A DNA stretch of 64,000 nucleotides from Gemmatimonadota bacterium (GTDB taxonomy: Bacteria > Gemmatimonadota > Gemmatimonadetes > Gemmatimonadales > GWC2-71-9): the NCBI GenBank assembly GCA_025358055.1, contig JANYKV010000140.1:1-64000 (forward strand), given 5' to 3'. This document shows positions 21,517 to 30,910 of the stretch, piece by piece (positions within the stretch are counted from its first letter, which is position 1; each line of letters opens with the position of its first letter). The notes under the pieces are model-generated. The model did not search any database. It was not told the DNA's origin and saw only the letters and a program-made list of their open reading frames with translations. The position numbers and the translations under genes are program-made.

Positions 21517-22758
21517 ATGAACGCCGCTCGATTTCTCGAGGGAGCCGTGATCGCGCTGGACTCCGTGCGCACCAACAAGGTCCGTGCCGGCCTCACAATC
21601 TTGGGCGTCGCAATCGGCGTCATGGTTGTGATCTCGATGGCGGCGGTCATCACCGGGATCAACCGCAGTGTGTCGAAGATCATCGAGCAGGCCGGACCCA
21701 AGACCTTTTTCGTGTTCCGCTATTTCCGGGAGGGTGTAGAGGTCGAAGAGAGCGGATCGGAGGCACCCTGGTGGCAGCGCAATCCCAGACTCACGATCGC
21801 CGATGCCGATGTGATTCGCCGCCTACCCACCGTCAAGGACGTCATGGTTCGCGAGGACGCTACCGGGAAGGTCAGCTTCGAAACGACCACGCTCGAAGAC
21901 GTCCCGTTCCTCGGGTTGAGCGGCAGCTGGATGGACGTCACCGGCGGCGAGCTCCTGGCGGGTCGAAACTTCAGCCATGTCGAATACGCCGCCAGCTCAC
22001 GGGTGGTCGTGCTTAACCGAAAATCGCGTGAGACCCTCTTCGGCGGACGCGATCCCATCGGGGCGACCATTCGCATCAACGGGCAACCGTTCGTCGTCGT
22101 GGGCGTCTACCAGGACCCCTCCGCGGCATTCGGCTCCGCCGGACCTCCGGTCCTCTTCATGCCCCACACCGCATTCGTGAAGGTGGCCGAGTTCTCGCGC
22201 GGCTGGATGCGGATCGGGGTCATTCCCACGGAGGCGGCCACGATGGGTGAGGCGATGGATCAGGTCACCGTCGCGATGCGGACCGCTCGAGGGCTCAAGC
22301 CCACCCAGCGCAATAACTTCTCCCTTATCGCGGGCGACAAGCTCATCGATGTGTTCAACAGCGTCACGGCGGGCTTTTTCGGCGTCATGTTGGCGCTGTC
22401 AAGCGTCGGCCTCTTGGTCGGTGGAATCGGGGTGGTGGCCATCATGATGATCTCCGTGACCGAGCGGACCCGGGAGATCGGCGTACGCAAAGCCCTCGGC
22501 GCCACCCGACGCGAAATCATGTTCCAGTTCCTGGTCGAGGCCGCGACCCTCACCCTGCTCGGCGGACTGGTCGGGATGGCGATGGGCTGGATCATTGCCT
22601 TCGCCGTCGACCGATTCACCCCCCTGCCGGCAAGTATTCCACTCTGGTCCATCGTCACCGCGATCGTTGCGTCCACGGTGACCGGTATTTTCTTCGGGCT
22701 TTACCCGGCGAGCCGAGCTTCTAAGTTGGACCCGGTGGAAGCCCTGCGCTTCGAGTAG
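21517..22758 (+). CDS. FtsX/MacB-type ABC permease (copy B2)
   Basis: 413 residues, paralogue of the gene at 18910: NKVRAGLTILGVAIGVMVVI first helix, VITGINRSV, and C-terminal TREIGVRKALGATRREIM with SRASKLDPVEALRFE. Its periplasmic core is more divergent than its membrane parts. It begins 16 nt after A2 with GGGAG-like purines (GCGGGAGCGCCCG) ahead of ATG 21517. Last gene of the efflux operon, ending 35 nt before the deacetylase gene, so read-through into the next genes is possible. Confidence 0.93.
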   Translation: MNAARFLEGAVIALDSVRTNKVRAGLTILGVAIGVMVVISMAAVITGINRSVSKIIEQAGPKTFFVFRYFREGVEVEESGSEAPWWQRNPRLTIADADVIRRLPTVKDVMVREDATGKVSFETTTLEDVPFLGLSGSWMDVTGGELLAGRNFSHVEYAASSRVVVLNRKSRETLFGGRDPIGATIRINGQPFVVVGVYQDPSAAFGSAGPPVLFMPHTAFVKVAEFSRGWMRIGVIPTEAATMGEAMDQVTVAMRTARGLKPTQRNNFSLIAGDKLIDVFNSVTAGFFGVMLALSSVGLLVGGIGVVAIMMISVTERTREIGVRKALGATRREIMFQFLVEAATLTLLGGLVGMAMGWIIAFAVDRFTPLPASIPLWSIVTAIVASTVTGIFFGLYPASRASKLDPVEALRFE

Positions 22759-22793
22759 CACGCGACCTCCACCCTTCATAGTCCCGGCGGACC

Positions 22794-23510
22794 ATGCCTA
22801 TCGATCTCCTCGCCATCGCTGCTCACCGAGACGACGCGGAGCTGACCTGTGCCGGAGCACTGCTCCGAGCCGCCGATGGGGGTTACCGCACCGGCGTTCT
22901 CGATCTCACGGCTGGAGAAACGGGGACCCGCGGGAGCGCCAACCTTCGGGCGGCGGAAGCGAGCAACGCCGCCCAGGTGCTTGGCCTCACCGAACGGCGG
23001 AACGCCGGCTTGGCGGACGCCCACATTCAGAATGACGAGAGCAGTCGACGGATCGTCGTGGAGCATATTCGGCACCTCGCCCCGCGAGTGGTCATCCTCC
23101 CTTACCCGGTTGGCCGACATCCCGATCACCGGATCGCGTCCGAACTCGGGCGAGATGCCTGTTTCCTCGCGGGTCTTGCGAAATACCCCGCGGAAGGCGC
23201 ACCCCACCGACCCTTCAAGATTCTCTATGCCCTGGCCTACCGGGAGGACGCCATCAAGCCGACCTTCGTCCTCGATATCAGCGAACAGTTCGCTCGCAAA
23301 ATGGCGGCCATTCGCTGCTACGCCAGTCAGTTCGACGGAGCCGAGAGCGCCGGAGAGATCTTCCCCACCGGGCAGGATCTTTATGCATTGGTCGAGACCC
23401 AAAATTCGCACTACGGGTCCCTCATCCGCCGCCGCTATGGTGAGCCCTTCTTCACCCACGAAACCGTGATGGTCGACGACGTGGTCACCCTGGGAGTGCA
23501 AAGTATGTAA
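22794..23510 (+). CDS. bshB1: Bacillithiol-type N-acetylglucosaminyl-malate deacetylase (PIG-L/LmbE family)
   Basis: 238 residues. The PIG-L zinc deacetylase fold is clear: LLAIAAHRDDAELTCAGAL at the N-terminus, DLTAGETGTRGS, and VILPYPVGRHPDHR with the second metal HxxH-like site. Length and the TGTRGSANLRAAEASNAAQVLGL segment match the BshB1 group that deacetylates GlcNAc-malate in bacillithiol synthesis. The first motif normally reads AHPDDxE; here it is AHRDDAEL with R12 in place of proline, while H11, D13, D14 and E16 remain. No bshA or bshC is in the window. The next genes use sulfur, which fits a thiol context, but the product could instead be a related sugar deacetylase. Confidence 0.8.
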   Translation: MPIDLLAIAAHRDDAELTCAGALLRAADGGYRTGVLDLTAGETGTRGSANLRAAEASNAAQVLGLTERRNAGLADAHIQNDESSRRIVVEHIRHLAPRVVILPYPVGRHPDHRIASELGRDACFLAGLAKYPAEGAPHRPFKILYALAYREDAIKPTFVLDISEQFARKMAAIRCYASQFDGAESAGEIFPTGQDLYALVETQNSHYGSLIRRRYGEPFFTHETVMVDDVVTLGVQSM

Positions 23511-23553
23511 GGCTGATCTCCCGCCTCCCCGGTTCCACGGCTATTTTCTGAGC

Positions 23554-24729
23554 ATGGCAAACCCGATCTACCTCGATCATGCCGCCACCACTCCGGTCCG
23601 ACCGGAAGTCCTGGAGGCCATGCTCCCCTATCTGAGCATGACCGCCTTCGGCAATCCGTCGAGTGCCCACCGGTTCGGGCGGACCGCCCGCGCCGGATTG
23701 GAGCAGGCCCGGCGGGAGGTGGCGGCGGCGCTCGGAACCGAGCCCAACCAGGTGATTTTCACGTCCGGCGGGACCGAGGCCGATAACCACGCCGTCATCG
23801 GTGCGGCGCTCGCCGCCCGGGTCCGCGGAGGTGCCATGTGCGCGGTGGTCTCCGCCATCGAGCACAAAGCGATCCTTGCCGCCGCGCACGCGGTCAAACA
23901 TCTCGGCGGTGAGGAGATCATTCTTCCCGTCAACCACGCCGGCCGCCTCGAGCTGGACGCACTCGATGAGGCCCTCATGAAGCGCCCGGCGATCGTGTCG
24001 GTCATGTGGGTGAACAACGAGGTCGGTGTCGTCCAGCCAATCCCAGAGATTGCCCGGCGCTGTGCCGACGCCAAAGTCCCCCTTCACACGGATGCGGTGC
24101 AGGCATTCGGCAAAATCCCCTTCGTGCTCCGGGACCATCCCTGCGCGTTGGTGACCATCTCCGGCCACAAACTCGGAGCGCCGAAAGGCATCGGTGCACT
24201 CATCGTCCGGGACCGTCACATCGTCGAGGCCATGATTCACGGCGGCGGACAACAGTTCGGCATCCGGCCGGGAACGGAGAACGTCGCGGGGGCGGTGGCC
24301 TTCGGCCGAGCGGCAACGATCGCGGTGCAACATCTCGAAGCGGAAGCGGCCCGCCTCACCACGCTGCGCGACCGTTTGGCTGCGCTCATCCTGGGAAGCG
24401 TTCCGGACATCGTCGTGCACGGCGCGGACGCACCGCGAGCACCCCATGTACTGAGCCTCGGAGTCCCCGGCGCTGATAGCGAGACCCTGCTCATGCACCT
24501 GGACCTCGCGGACATCGCGGCGTCCGGTGGCTCCGCCTGTTCCACCGGCGCCGTGGAGCCCTCGCACGTGCTGACGGCCATGGGCGTCCCGCGCGACCTC
24601 GCCCTCGGGAGCCTTCGCTTCAGCCTGGGCCACGAAACCACTGCCGAGGAAATCGACCGGGTGGGAGTTGCGTTCCCGGGCATCGTCACCAAGGTTCGCA
24701 AACTCTCCACCGCTTTGGGCCGTGCGTAA
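23554..24729 (+). CDS. Cysteine desulfurase (NifS/IscS family)
   Basis: 391 residues. PLP lysine K206 in [10 protein letters not shown]; the persulfide-forming C329 in [17 protein letters not shown]; also [18 protein letters not shown] at the start and [12 protein letters not shown]. It removes sulfur from cysteine as a protein-bound persulfide. The C-terminal Cys loop is short, which is characteristic of IscS-like (group I) enzymes. It overlaps mnmA by 8 nt, so the immediate sulfur acceptor is probably MnmA, as in the YrvO-MnmA pair of Bacillus (family knowledge). No iscU or isc regulator is adjacent. Confidence 0.94.
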   Translation: MANPIYLDHAATTPVRPEVLEAMLPYLSMTAFGNPSSAHRFGRTARAGLEQARREVAAALGTEPNQVIFTSGGTEADNHAVIGAALAARVRGGAMCAVVSAIEHKAILAAAHAVKHLGGEEIILPVNHAGRLELDALDEALMKRPAIVSVMWVNNEVGVVQPIPEIARRCADAKVPLHTDAVQAFGKIPFVLRDHPCALVTISGHKLGAPKGIGALIVRDRHIVEAMIHGGGQQFGIRPGTENVAGAVAFGRAATIAVQHLEAEAARLTTLRDRLAALILGSVPDIVVHGADAPRAPHVLSLGVPGADSETLLMHLDLADIAASGGSACSTGAVEPSHVLTAMGVPRDLALGSLRFSLGHETTAEEIDRVGVAFPGIVTKVRKLSTALGRA

Positions 24730-25792
24730 GAAGATCCTGGTCGCTATGTCCGGTGGCGTCGACAGCTCCGTCGCGGCGGCGCTGTTGGTCGAACAAGGCC
24801 ACGAAGTGGTCGGTGCCACGATGAAGTTGTTTTGCTACGGCGACTCAGTACCAGATCGGCCCTGCTGCTCGCTCGACTCGATCAACGACGCCCGGGATGT
24901 CGCCCACAAATTAGGCATCCCGCACTACGTTCTGAACTTGGAAGATCGGTTCAGTCTTCACGTCATCCAGAATTTCGTGAGCGAGTACAGCCGGGGCCGC
25001 ACTCCAATTCCCTGCGTGCGGTGCAACTCGTTCACCAAATTTCGCGACCTCCTGGCCCACGCCGACGCTCTTGGCTGCGACAATATCGCCACGGGCCACT
25101 ATGCCGTTGCACGCGACGGCGCGCTCTACCGGGGACGGGACCGGAACAAGGATCAAAGTTATTTTCTTTGGGGCATCGATCGCGCGGTGGTTGCTCGAAT
25201 GCTGACGCCGGTCGGGGAGCTCTCCAAGCAGGCGACCCGGAACTATGCCCGCGGGCTCGGGCTCAGCACTGCCGACAAACCAGAATCGGTAGAGATCTGC
25301 TTCGTTCCCAACGATGACTACGTGTCGGTGCTGGAACAACACCTCCCGGCGAACGCCCCAGCGCTCTCCCCCGGCCCCTTAGTGACGACCACCGGCGAAA
25401 TCATCGGCGAGCATCAAGGGTATGCCCGGTTCACGATCGGTCAACGAAGAGGATTGCCGGGTGGCCGGGCGGAGCCGCTCTTTGTGGTGGCCATTCGGCC
25501 CGAGCATCGCCAGGTGGTGGTGGGCTCGCTCGAGGACCTGAAAGGCCACGTCGTGCACTTGAACGAGGTGAACTGGCTTGCCGCGCCCCTCGCGGTCGGC
25601 GACCGGTGTGAGGTGCAAATTCGCTATCGGGCTCCGAGCGTGTCCGCGACCGTCGTGGCCAGTTCGGGAGAGTCCATCCGCCTGGCGCTCGCGGAACCGG
25701 TGCGCGCCATCTCCCCCGGGCAATCCGGCGTGCTCTATCATTCTGATGGCCGCGTGCTGGGCGGGGGCGTCATTGAAGAAGGCGCGTCATGA
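24722..25792 (+). CDS. mnmA: tRNA-uridine 2-sulfurtransferase
   Basis: Thiolates U34 of tRNAs for Lys, Glu and Gln using ATP and a persulfide donor. 356 residues from GTG 24722, which reads [22 protein letters not shown]; this start gives the normal family length and an 8-nt overlap with the desulfurase gene. The PP-loop SGGVDSS, the catalytic C101 in [11 protein letters not shown], second Cys C193 in [15 protein letters not shown] and [10 protein letters not shown] are present. The C-terminal beta-barrel ends with [18 protein letters not shown]. Stop overlaps the next gene by 4 nt. Confidence 0.96.
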   Translation: MRKKILVAMSGGVDSSVAAALLVEQGHEVVGATMKLFCYGDSVPDRPCCSLDSINDARDVAHKLGIPHYVLNLEDRFSLHVIQNFVSEYSRGRTPIPCVRCNSFTKFRDLLAHADALGCDNIATGHYAVARDGALYRGRDRNKDQSYFLWGIDRAVVARMLTPVGELSKQATRNYARGLGLSTADKPESVEICFVPNDDYVSVLEQHLPANAPALSPGPLVTTTGEIIGEHQGYARFTIGQRRGLPGGRAEPLFVVAIRPEHRQVVVGSLEDLKGHVVHLNEVNWLAAPLAVGDRCEVQIRYRAPSVSATVVASSGESIRLALAEPVRAISPGQSGVLYHSDGRVLGGGVIEEGAS

Positions 25793-26160
25793 GGCGGCTC
25801 ATTCTCCGGTGGCTTATAACAACCGGCGCATTGTATCTCGCCGTCACAATCGTCCCTGGGCTTCACTTCACAAGGGACCTACCCCAACTGTTCCTCGTCG
25901 GAGCGGTGCTCGGGCTCGTCAATGGCTTGCTGCGGCCATTGCTGACGGTTCTAACGTGCCCTCTGATCGTGCTTACGCTCGGCCTCTGGCTGTTCGCGAT
26001 CAGCGGACTATTGCTCCTCATCACTGGTTGGCTGTCGCAGCAATGGGGATTGGGCTTTCGGGTTGACGGATTCTGGCCGGCCTTTTGGGGCGGACTGCTG
26101 ATCGGAGTTGTGAACGCAGTGCTGTCCGTACCACGTCAAGACGGGGCGAGACGCGCCTAG
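25789..26160 (+). CDS. Small integral membrane protein, phage-holin 4 / YvlD superfamily
   Basis: 123 residues with four predicted membrane helices: [61 protein letters not shown] and [16 protein letters not shown]. The [10 protein letters not shown] and [10 protein letters not shown] motifs define the family of small membrane proteins found in most phyla; function is poorly known and holin activity is only a name. ATGA overlap with mnmA suggests cotranscription. Followed by a strong inverted repeat at 26190-26219. Confidence 0.85.
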   Translation: MRRLILRWLITTGALYLAVTIVPGLHFTRDLPQLFLVGAVLGLVNGLLRPLLTVLTCPLIVLTLGLWLFAISGLLLLITGWLSQQWGLGFRVDGFWPAFWGGLLIGVVNAVLSVPRQDGARRA

Positions 26161-26189
26161 TCTGCTACCTCCCCTCCACTAAACGAGAA

Positions 26190-26219
26190 ATGGCCGGTCC
26201 ACCTTGGTGAACCGGCCAT
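26190..26219 (-). terminator. Inverted repeat between membrane protein gene and csp
   Basis: TGGCCGGT at 26191-26198 pairs with ACCGGCCA at 26211-26218, and CACC/GGTG extend the stem to an almost perfect hairpin of about 13 bp with one mismatch. On the minus strand it is followed by an ATTTCTCGTTT stretch, so it fits a rho-independent terminator for the cold shock gene; it may also stop plus-strand transcripts. The two genes converge here. Confidence 0.65.
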
Positions 26220-26264
26220 CGATTGCCAGCGCCTATGTGCTAGCGCGCCTGACTACCCACTCGG

Positions 26265-26474
26265 TTAGCTGATCTTGACGACGTTTTCGGCCGCCGGACC
26301 CTTGGCGCCCTGAACGATGTCGAACTCCACCTTCTCGCCTTCGGCCAGGGACTTGAAGCCCTGAGCCTGGATCGCCGAGTGATGAACGAAGCAATCCTTC
26401 TGCCCGTCAGCGGGGGTGATGAAGCCGAAGCCCTTGGCGTCGTTGAACCATTTAACCGTGCCGGTTGTACGCAT
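26265..26474 (-). CDS. csp: Cold shock protein, CspA family
   Basis: 69 residues. Canonical CSD with RNP1 KGFGFI and RNP2 DCFVHHSAI, preceded by [10 protein letters not shown]. Single-stranded nucleic acid-binding protein and RNA chaperone. A strong Shine-Dalgarno, AAGGAG, lies about 7 nt before ATG 26474. Monocistronic: convergent with the upstream operon and separated from polyphosphate kinase by 531 bp that include its leader. Whether it is cold-induced cannot be read from the sequence. Confidence 0.96.
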   Translation of the reverse strand: MRTTGTVKWFNDAKGFGFITPADGQKDCFVHHSAIQAQGFKSLAEGEKVEFDIVQGAKGPAAENVVKIS

Positions 26475-27005
26475 TACCTACTCCTTGTTGTTGTGTGTAA
26501 TCGGAGTGCGGCATGCCGTACGTCCCGACTACGCCTGGTTCGTGAGCTATGCCTCACGATGCATCCTGCCTAATCATGGTGTGATCCAAATGCGGATCAA
26601 CAAAAAAGAGGTTGGCATGAAGGCCAATCCCCTTGGTCTTCCGACGTGTTCGTGTATCAAGCTTACCACATTATGGCATCTGCCGCAACTCGGCATTTCC
26701 GCTTACGAACCGGAATCCTCCACAAGGCCGTTCCCGAACCTTGGCCAGGCCGATGCTTTTCCGAGGCTCGAGCTCAGCCAAAGCGTCACCGCTGCGTGCC
26801 CCTAGGTCCGATCGTGGGGGGAAGCCGGTTGGAATTCGGAGTATTCGCTAGCGTAAGTAAATGGCTGTAAACTATTGCACCATAATAATTTAGATATTTC
26901 CTTAACACCGGGACACGCCTTCGGGAAACAGCGGCACATACCGCTCGCGTAACAACCCGGCGACAGTGGCCCCCAACTCGGCTTTCGGAGCTAAATTCAG
27001 GGCCT
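26475..27005. other. 531-bp gene-free region upstream of csp and ppk
   Basis: Divergent promoter region between csp (minus) and polyphosphate kinase (plus). The csp side holds a weak -35/-10 candidate (TTGATC, 16 bp, CATGAT, about 26575-26605 on the minus strand) and a small hairpin (26602-26628). The part around 26860-26905 is AT-rich (for example CACCATAATAATTTAGATA) and could hold the ppk promoter, but no good -35/-10 pair with 16-18 bp spacing was found. Open frames in this stretch look random. Confidence 0.6.
26602..26628 (-). promoter_or_regulatory. Hairpin plus T-run in the csp upstream region
   Basis: On the minus strand a TTGGC/GCCAA stem (plus coordinates 26612-26616 and 26623-26627, 6-nt loop) is followed 4 nt later by six T (26602-26607). 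It looks like a weak intrinsic terminator or attenuator about 130 nt before the csp start. No minus-strand gene lies upstream for it to terminate, so a leader role is possible. Stem is only 5-6 bp. Confidence 0.3.
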
Positions 27006-29108
27006 ATGGCCGACCCTACGACGATAGTCCAGAAATACGACCTCAGGCATCCCTCGTTGTACATCAATCGAGAGATCTCCTGGCTGCAGTTCAACCGCCG
27101 GGTGCTCCACGAGGCGCAGGACCCCCGAACTCCCCTGCTGGAGCGGGTCAAATTCCTCGCGATCTTCAGCAGCAACTTGGACGAGTTTTTCCAAGTCAGG
27201 GTCGCGGGGCTCAAACAGCAGGTCGCCGCACGGTATGGGGAGCGAACTGCCGACGGTATGACCCCGGAAGATCAACTCCACGCGATCACCGTCGTCGTAC
27301 GCGATCTCCAAGAGCAGCATGGCCGGTGTCTCGTGGAAGATGTGATTCCGGCGTTGGCCTCGCGCGATGTGCAACTCCTGACCTCGTACCAGGATCTGTC
27401 GGATTCCGACCGGGAACATCTGGAACGGCATTTCACCGCTAACGTCTTTCCGGTGCTCACTCCGCTCGCGGTCGACCCGGCGCATCCGTTCCCCTACATC
27501 TCCAATCTGAGTCTCTCGCTCGCGGTCGTGCTTCGAGGCCACGGAGGGGACGAACGGTTCGCGCGAGTCAAGGTGCCGAAGATTCTGCCCCGTTGGGTCC
27601 CGCTGCCTGGGGTGAATCGCTACATGGCGCTTGAGCGTGTCATCGGAGCCCATCTCGAAGCGCTCTTTCCCGGCGTGGAAATCCTTGGCTGCTACGCGTT
27701 CCGAATCACTCGCAACACGGACCTTGAGATCGACCCCGAAGAAGCCGATGACTTGCTGGACCTCATCCAGGAGGAAGTACGCAACCGCCGATTCGCTGAG
27801 GTCGTGCGGCTCGAGGTGGAACCTTCGACCCCAGAGACCCTGCGGCAATTGCTCCTGGCGGAGCTGAACGAGGATCAGCGCGCCGAAGGCATCCTCCTCA
27901 GCGACGAGGACATCTTCGAAGTTCCGGGGCTCCTCGACGCCGCAGACCTTTTTGTGATCGCCGCGATCGACCAGTCGAGCCTCAAGGATCCGGCATTCTC
28001 GCCGGTGACCCCGCCCCGGCTTCAGGGCAGCCGGAGCATGTTCGAGGTGATCCGTGAAGGAGATATCCTCGTTCACCATCCCTACGAAAGCTTCTCCGGT
28101 TCGGTCGAGCGCTTCATTCAAACGGCAACCGAAGACCCCGATGTACTCGCCATCAAAATCACCCTGTACCGCACCGGGAGCGATTCCAACATCGCGCGCC
28201 TGCTCACCCAAGCCGCCGAACGAGGGAAGCAGGTGGCGGTGTTGATCGAACTGCAAGCGCGCTTTGACGAGGAAAGCAACATCCGATGGGCGCAACGCTT
28301 CGAAGATGCCGGCGTCCACGTGAGCTATGGGGTGAGCGGGCTCAAAACCCACACGAAGGTGATCCTGGTGGTCCGGCGAGAGGGCGATTCCATGCGGCGC
28401 TATGTCCATATCGGAACCGGCAACTACGCGCCAAAGACCGCCCGACTCTATACCGACTTTGGGCTCTTTACCGATGACCCGGACTTAGGGGCCGACCTCT
28501 CAGATTTGTTCAACGTCCTGACTGGCTTCGCCGCGCCGACCGGATACCGGAAATTGATCGTGGCGCCGGGTGAGATGCGCGGCCGCATCGTCGCGATGAT
28601 CCGGCGCGAAATCGGGCATGCCCAGGCGGGGCGCCCAGCCTGGATTCTGGCCAAGATGAACGCGATTGTCGATGCCGAAATCATGGCACTGCTTTATGAG
28701 GCTTCCCAAGCCGGCGTCGACATCGACCTGATCGTACGGGGTATCTGTTGTCTGCGTCCCGGGATCACCGGCGTCAGCGAACGGATTCGCGTCATCAGCA
28801 TCGTCGGGCGATTCCTCGAGCATTCGCGCGCATGGTACTTCAAGAACGATGGGCAGGAAGAGGTCTTCATCGGATCGGCCGACTGGATGCCACGCAATCT
28901 TGACCGACGGATCGAAGCGGCGACTCCGATCTTGGAGCCGGCCCACCGTCAAGAGATTCTCCATACGTTGGAGCAGATGTGGCGCGATGACCGCCAGGCC
29001 TGGGAGCTGCGACCAGACGGAGACTATGTCCAGCGCCAGCCGGGGCCGGAGGGCGAACGCGCCACCCACCACGATTTAGTCGAGCGGTACCGGGAGAAGG
29101 CCAAGTAG
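27006..29108 (+). CDS. ppk1: Polyphosphate kinase 1
   Basis: 700 residues, the normal PPK1 size. Makes inorganic polyphosphate from ATP. N-terminal domain YINREISWLQFNRRVLHEA, head domain, and the two phospholipase-D-like C-domains: catalytic H468 in YVHIGTGNYAPKTARLYTD and a second histidine in EHSRAWYFKNDGQEEVFIGSADWM. Also DVLAIKITLYRTGSDSNIA and QVAVLIELQARFDEE. ATG 27006 gives MADPTTIVQKYD. Monocistronic, convergent with dnaJ. No ppx or ppk2 nearby. Confidence 0.97.
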   Translation: MADPTTIVQKYDLRHPSLYINREISWLQFNRRVLHEAQDPRTPLLERVKFLAIFSSNLDEFFQVRVAGLKQQVAARYGERTADGMTPEDQLHAITVVVRDLQEQHGRCLVEDVIPALASRDVQLLTSYQDLSDSDREHLERHFTANVFPVLTPLAVDPAHPFPYISNLSLSLAVVLRGHGGDERFARVKVPKILPRWVPLPGVNRYMALERVIGAHLEALFPGVEILGCYAFRITRNTDLEIDPEEADDLLDLIQEEVRNRRFAEVVRLEVEPSTPETLRQLLLAELNEDQRAEGILLSDEDIFEVPGLLDAADLFVIAAIDQSSLKDPAFSPVTPPRLQGSRSMFEVIREGDILVHHPYESFSGSVERFIQTATEDPDVLAIKITLYRTGSDSNIARLLTQAAERGKQVAVLIELQARFDEESNIRWAQRFEDAGVHVSYGVSGLKTHTKVILVVRREGDSMRRYVHIGTGNYAPKTARLYTDFGLFTDDPDLGADLSDLFNVLTGFAAPTGYRKLIVAPGEMRGRIVAMIRREIGHAQAGRPAWILAKMNAIVDAEIMALLYEASQAGVDIDLIVRGICCLRPGITGVSERIRVISIVGRFLEHSRAWYFKNDGQEEVFIGSADWMPRNLDRRIEAATPILEPAHRQEILHTLEQMWRDDRQAWELRPDGDYVQRQPGPEGERATHHDLVERYREKAK

Positions 29109-29133
29109 GGGAGGTGGAGCGTCAAGCGCATCG

Positions 29134-29146
29134 CGCCCTTCGGGCG
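29134..29146. terminator. Short hairpin between convergent ppk1 and dnaJ
   Basis: CGCCC (29134-29138), TTC loop, GGGCG (29142-29146). It sits in the 40-bp gap where the two genes converge and may help to end either transcript, but the stem is only 5 bp and there is no convincing T-run. Confidence 0.3.
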
Positions 29147-29148
29147 GA

Positions 29149-30258
29149 TTAAGACTCCGTCGGGGTGGTTTCGGCGAACTTCCGAATCAGCGCCTCCTGC
29201 TCTGGAGTGAGTTTCTCTGGAACCGTGACCTTGACCGCGACGATTTGATCGCCCTTCCGCCCGTTCTTTTCCACACCTTCGCCCTTGATTCGAAATCTCT
29301 GTCCCGGCTGCGTGCCGGGAGGTACTTTCAGAACCACTTTTTTCCCATCGATCGTCCGAACGCTCATGCGGGTGCCTAAGATTGCCTGAGCGACGTTGAG
29401 CGGAATCTCACACATCAGATCGAGCCCGTCACGGCGGAAGAAGCGTTCCGGCGTGACTTGGAACGTGACCAGGAGATCTCCGGCTGGAGCCCCGGGCCGG
29501 CCCGCAGCGCCCTGACCCTTCAAACGAAGCTTCGTGCCGTTGTCGCTGCCGGCGGGTACCGAAATCATCACCCGACGCTCGGTCTGCACCTCGCCAACAC
29601 CATCACATGTGTGACACTTGGTCGCCGGAACCTTGCCGCGACCTCGACATTGGGGGCAGGGGCGGTTCACCGCAAAACCACCTTGTCCAAATGAAATTGT
29701 CCCACGCCCCTTGCATTCGGGACAGGTGCTTATGGTGGAGCCGGGTTCGCCTCCGGTCCCACCGCAGGTCGGGCAGGAGTCGGTGATCGGCAACGTGATC
29801 GGAACCTTCCCACCCAGGACCGCCGTTCGAAACGGCACCTCGAGATTGATCTCGACGGACTCGCCTCTCGGCTCCTCCCGCCGACCCCGGCCGAAGATCG
29901 ACGAGAAGATATCCCCGAGGCCGAGCCCGCCGAAGTCGCCAAAATCCGCTCCCTCAGCCGAAAACCCTCCGCCGTCCTCCGTCGACCGTGGTTGCCCCGT
30001 TCCTCCCCCTCCGCGCCGACCTGGTGAGGTATCGAACGCGCCCAGCTTGCGCATCCGGTCGTATTTCTTCCGTTTGTCGGCATCGGACAAAACTGAGTGC
30101 GCCTCGGAGATCTGCTTGAACTTGTCCGATGAGGCCGGGTTGTTCGGATTGGCATCGGGATGATGTTTCTTGGCCAGTCGCCGATAGGCCTTCTTGATCT
30201 CCTCCGGCGTGGCGCTCTCCGTCACACCCAGCACTTGATAAAAATCCTGTGCTGGCAC
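29149..30258 (-). CDS. dnaJ: Molecular chaperone DnaJ
   Basis: 369 residues. J-domain (1-70) with the HPD motif in [13 protein letters not shown]-rich linker (about 75-125, RRGGGGTG), and four zinc-binding repeats [32 protein letters not shown], then the C-terminal peptide-binding domain with GDLLVTFQV. Co-chaperone that stimulates DnaK. GTG start at 30258 directly follows the grpE stop (TAA, zero gap), so the pair is one transcriptional unit. dnaK is not in the window, and no CIRCE element was found. Confidence 0.97.
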   Translation of the reverse strand: MPAQDFYQVLGVTESATPEEIKKAYRRLAKKHHPDANPNNPASSDKFKQISEAHSVLSDADKRKKYDRMRKLGAFDTSPGRRGGGGTGQPRSTEDGGGFSAEGADFGDFGGLGLGDIFSSIFGRGRREEPRGESVEINLEVPFRTAVLGGKVPITLPITDSCPTCGGTGGEPGSTISTCPECKGRGTISFGQGGFAVNRPCPQCRGRGKVPATKCHTCDGVGEVQTERRVMISVPAGSDNGTKLRLKGQGAAGRPGAPAGDLLVTFQVTPERFFRRDGLDLMCEIPLNVAQAILGTRMSVRTIDGKKVVLKVPPGTQPGQRFRIKGEGVEKNGRKGDQIVAVKVTVPEKLTPEQEALIRKFAETTPTES

Positions 30259-30846
30259 TTAGGCGTGCCCTTGAGTGGAGTAGACTTGTACCCGTGCCGG
30301 ACGGACCAGGTTCCCCTTGAAGCGGTACCCCGCTTGGAACGTGGCGCTCACGAAATGATCCTGAGCCGGGTCGTCCGTGGGAAGGACCGACACTGCTTCG
30401 TGAAGGCTGGGGTCGAAGGAGGACCCCGCCGGATCGAGACGCTCGAGTCCCAGGGTCTCGAGTTCCTTCCGGAGCTTTTTGTCGACCAAAACCATGCCTT
30501 CGTGTAGCACCTGACCGCTCGTTTCAGGAGTGGTCGCCACCAACCGGTCCAAGTCATCCATGACATCGACCAGACGCATCACGACGTTTGCTTGGGCACG
30601 GTCCGCCAGTTCCACCCGCTCGCGAGCGATCCGTTTCCTGAAATTGTCGTACTCGGCCGCCAATCTGAGGTACTTCTCCTGGGAATCGCGCAGCTGCCCT
30701 TCGGCCCGGCGAACGGCCTCCTGAACCGGCTCCATCGGGAGCCCAATGGTCCCCGCCATACCGATCGAATCGTCGGCGTTCACACCCTCGGGGTCCGGCG
30801 CGGACTCGAGCGGAGAATTCTCGTCAAACTCCTTTTCACCAATCAC
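30259..30846 (-). CDS. grpE: Nucleotide exchange factor GrpE
   Basis: 195 residues. Acidic N-terminus, a long coiled coil (about 50-110, RDSQEKYLRLAAEYDNFRKR) and the beta domain with GSSFDPSLHEAVSVLP, AQDHFVSATFQAGYRFKGNLVRPARVQV (in parts FDPSLHEAVSVLP, GYRFKGNLVRPARV). Releases ADP from DnaK. GTG at 30846 has a GGGAGA Shine-Dalgarno about 9 nt upstream. First gene of grpE-dnaJ, 64 nt after cinA, which may be cotranscribed. Confidence 0.95.
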   Translation of the reverse strand: MIGEKEFDENSPLESAPDPEGVNADDSIGMAGTIGLPMEPVQEAVRRAEGQLRDSQEKYLRLAAEYDNFRKRIARERVELADRAQANVVMRLVDVMDDLDRLVATTPETSGQVLHEGMVLVDKKLRKELETLGLERLDPAGSSFDPSLHEAVSVLPTDDPAQDHFVSATFQAGYRFKGNLVRPARVQVYSTQGHA

Positions 30847-30910
30847 TTACTGTGTCTCCCTGAGGCGGTGGATAGGAGAAAATTAGCAACGTTTGTGCCC
30901 GCATGCTGGG

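Noticed and set aside
26997-28409. Minus-strand ORF of 470 codons across ppk1
   Set aside because: ppk1 has catalytic His motifs in the plus frame; the antisense frame shows no domain.
30847-30910. CIRCE/HrcA operator before grpE
   Set aside because: No TTAGCACTC-N9-GAGTGCTAA palindrome in the short gap; grpE-dnaJ regulation remains unknown.
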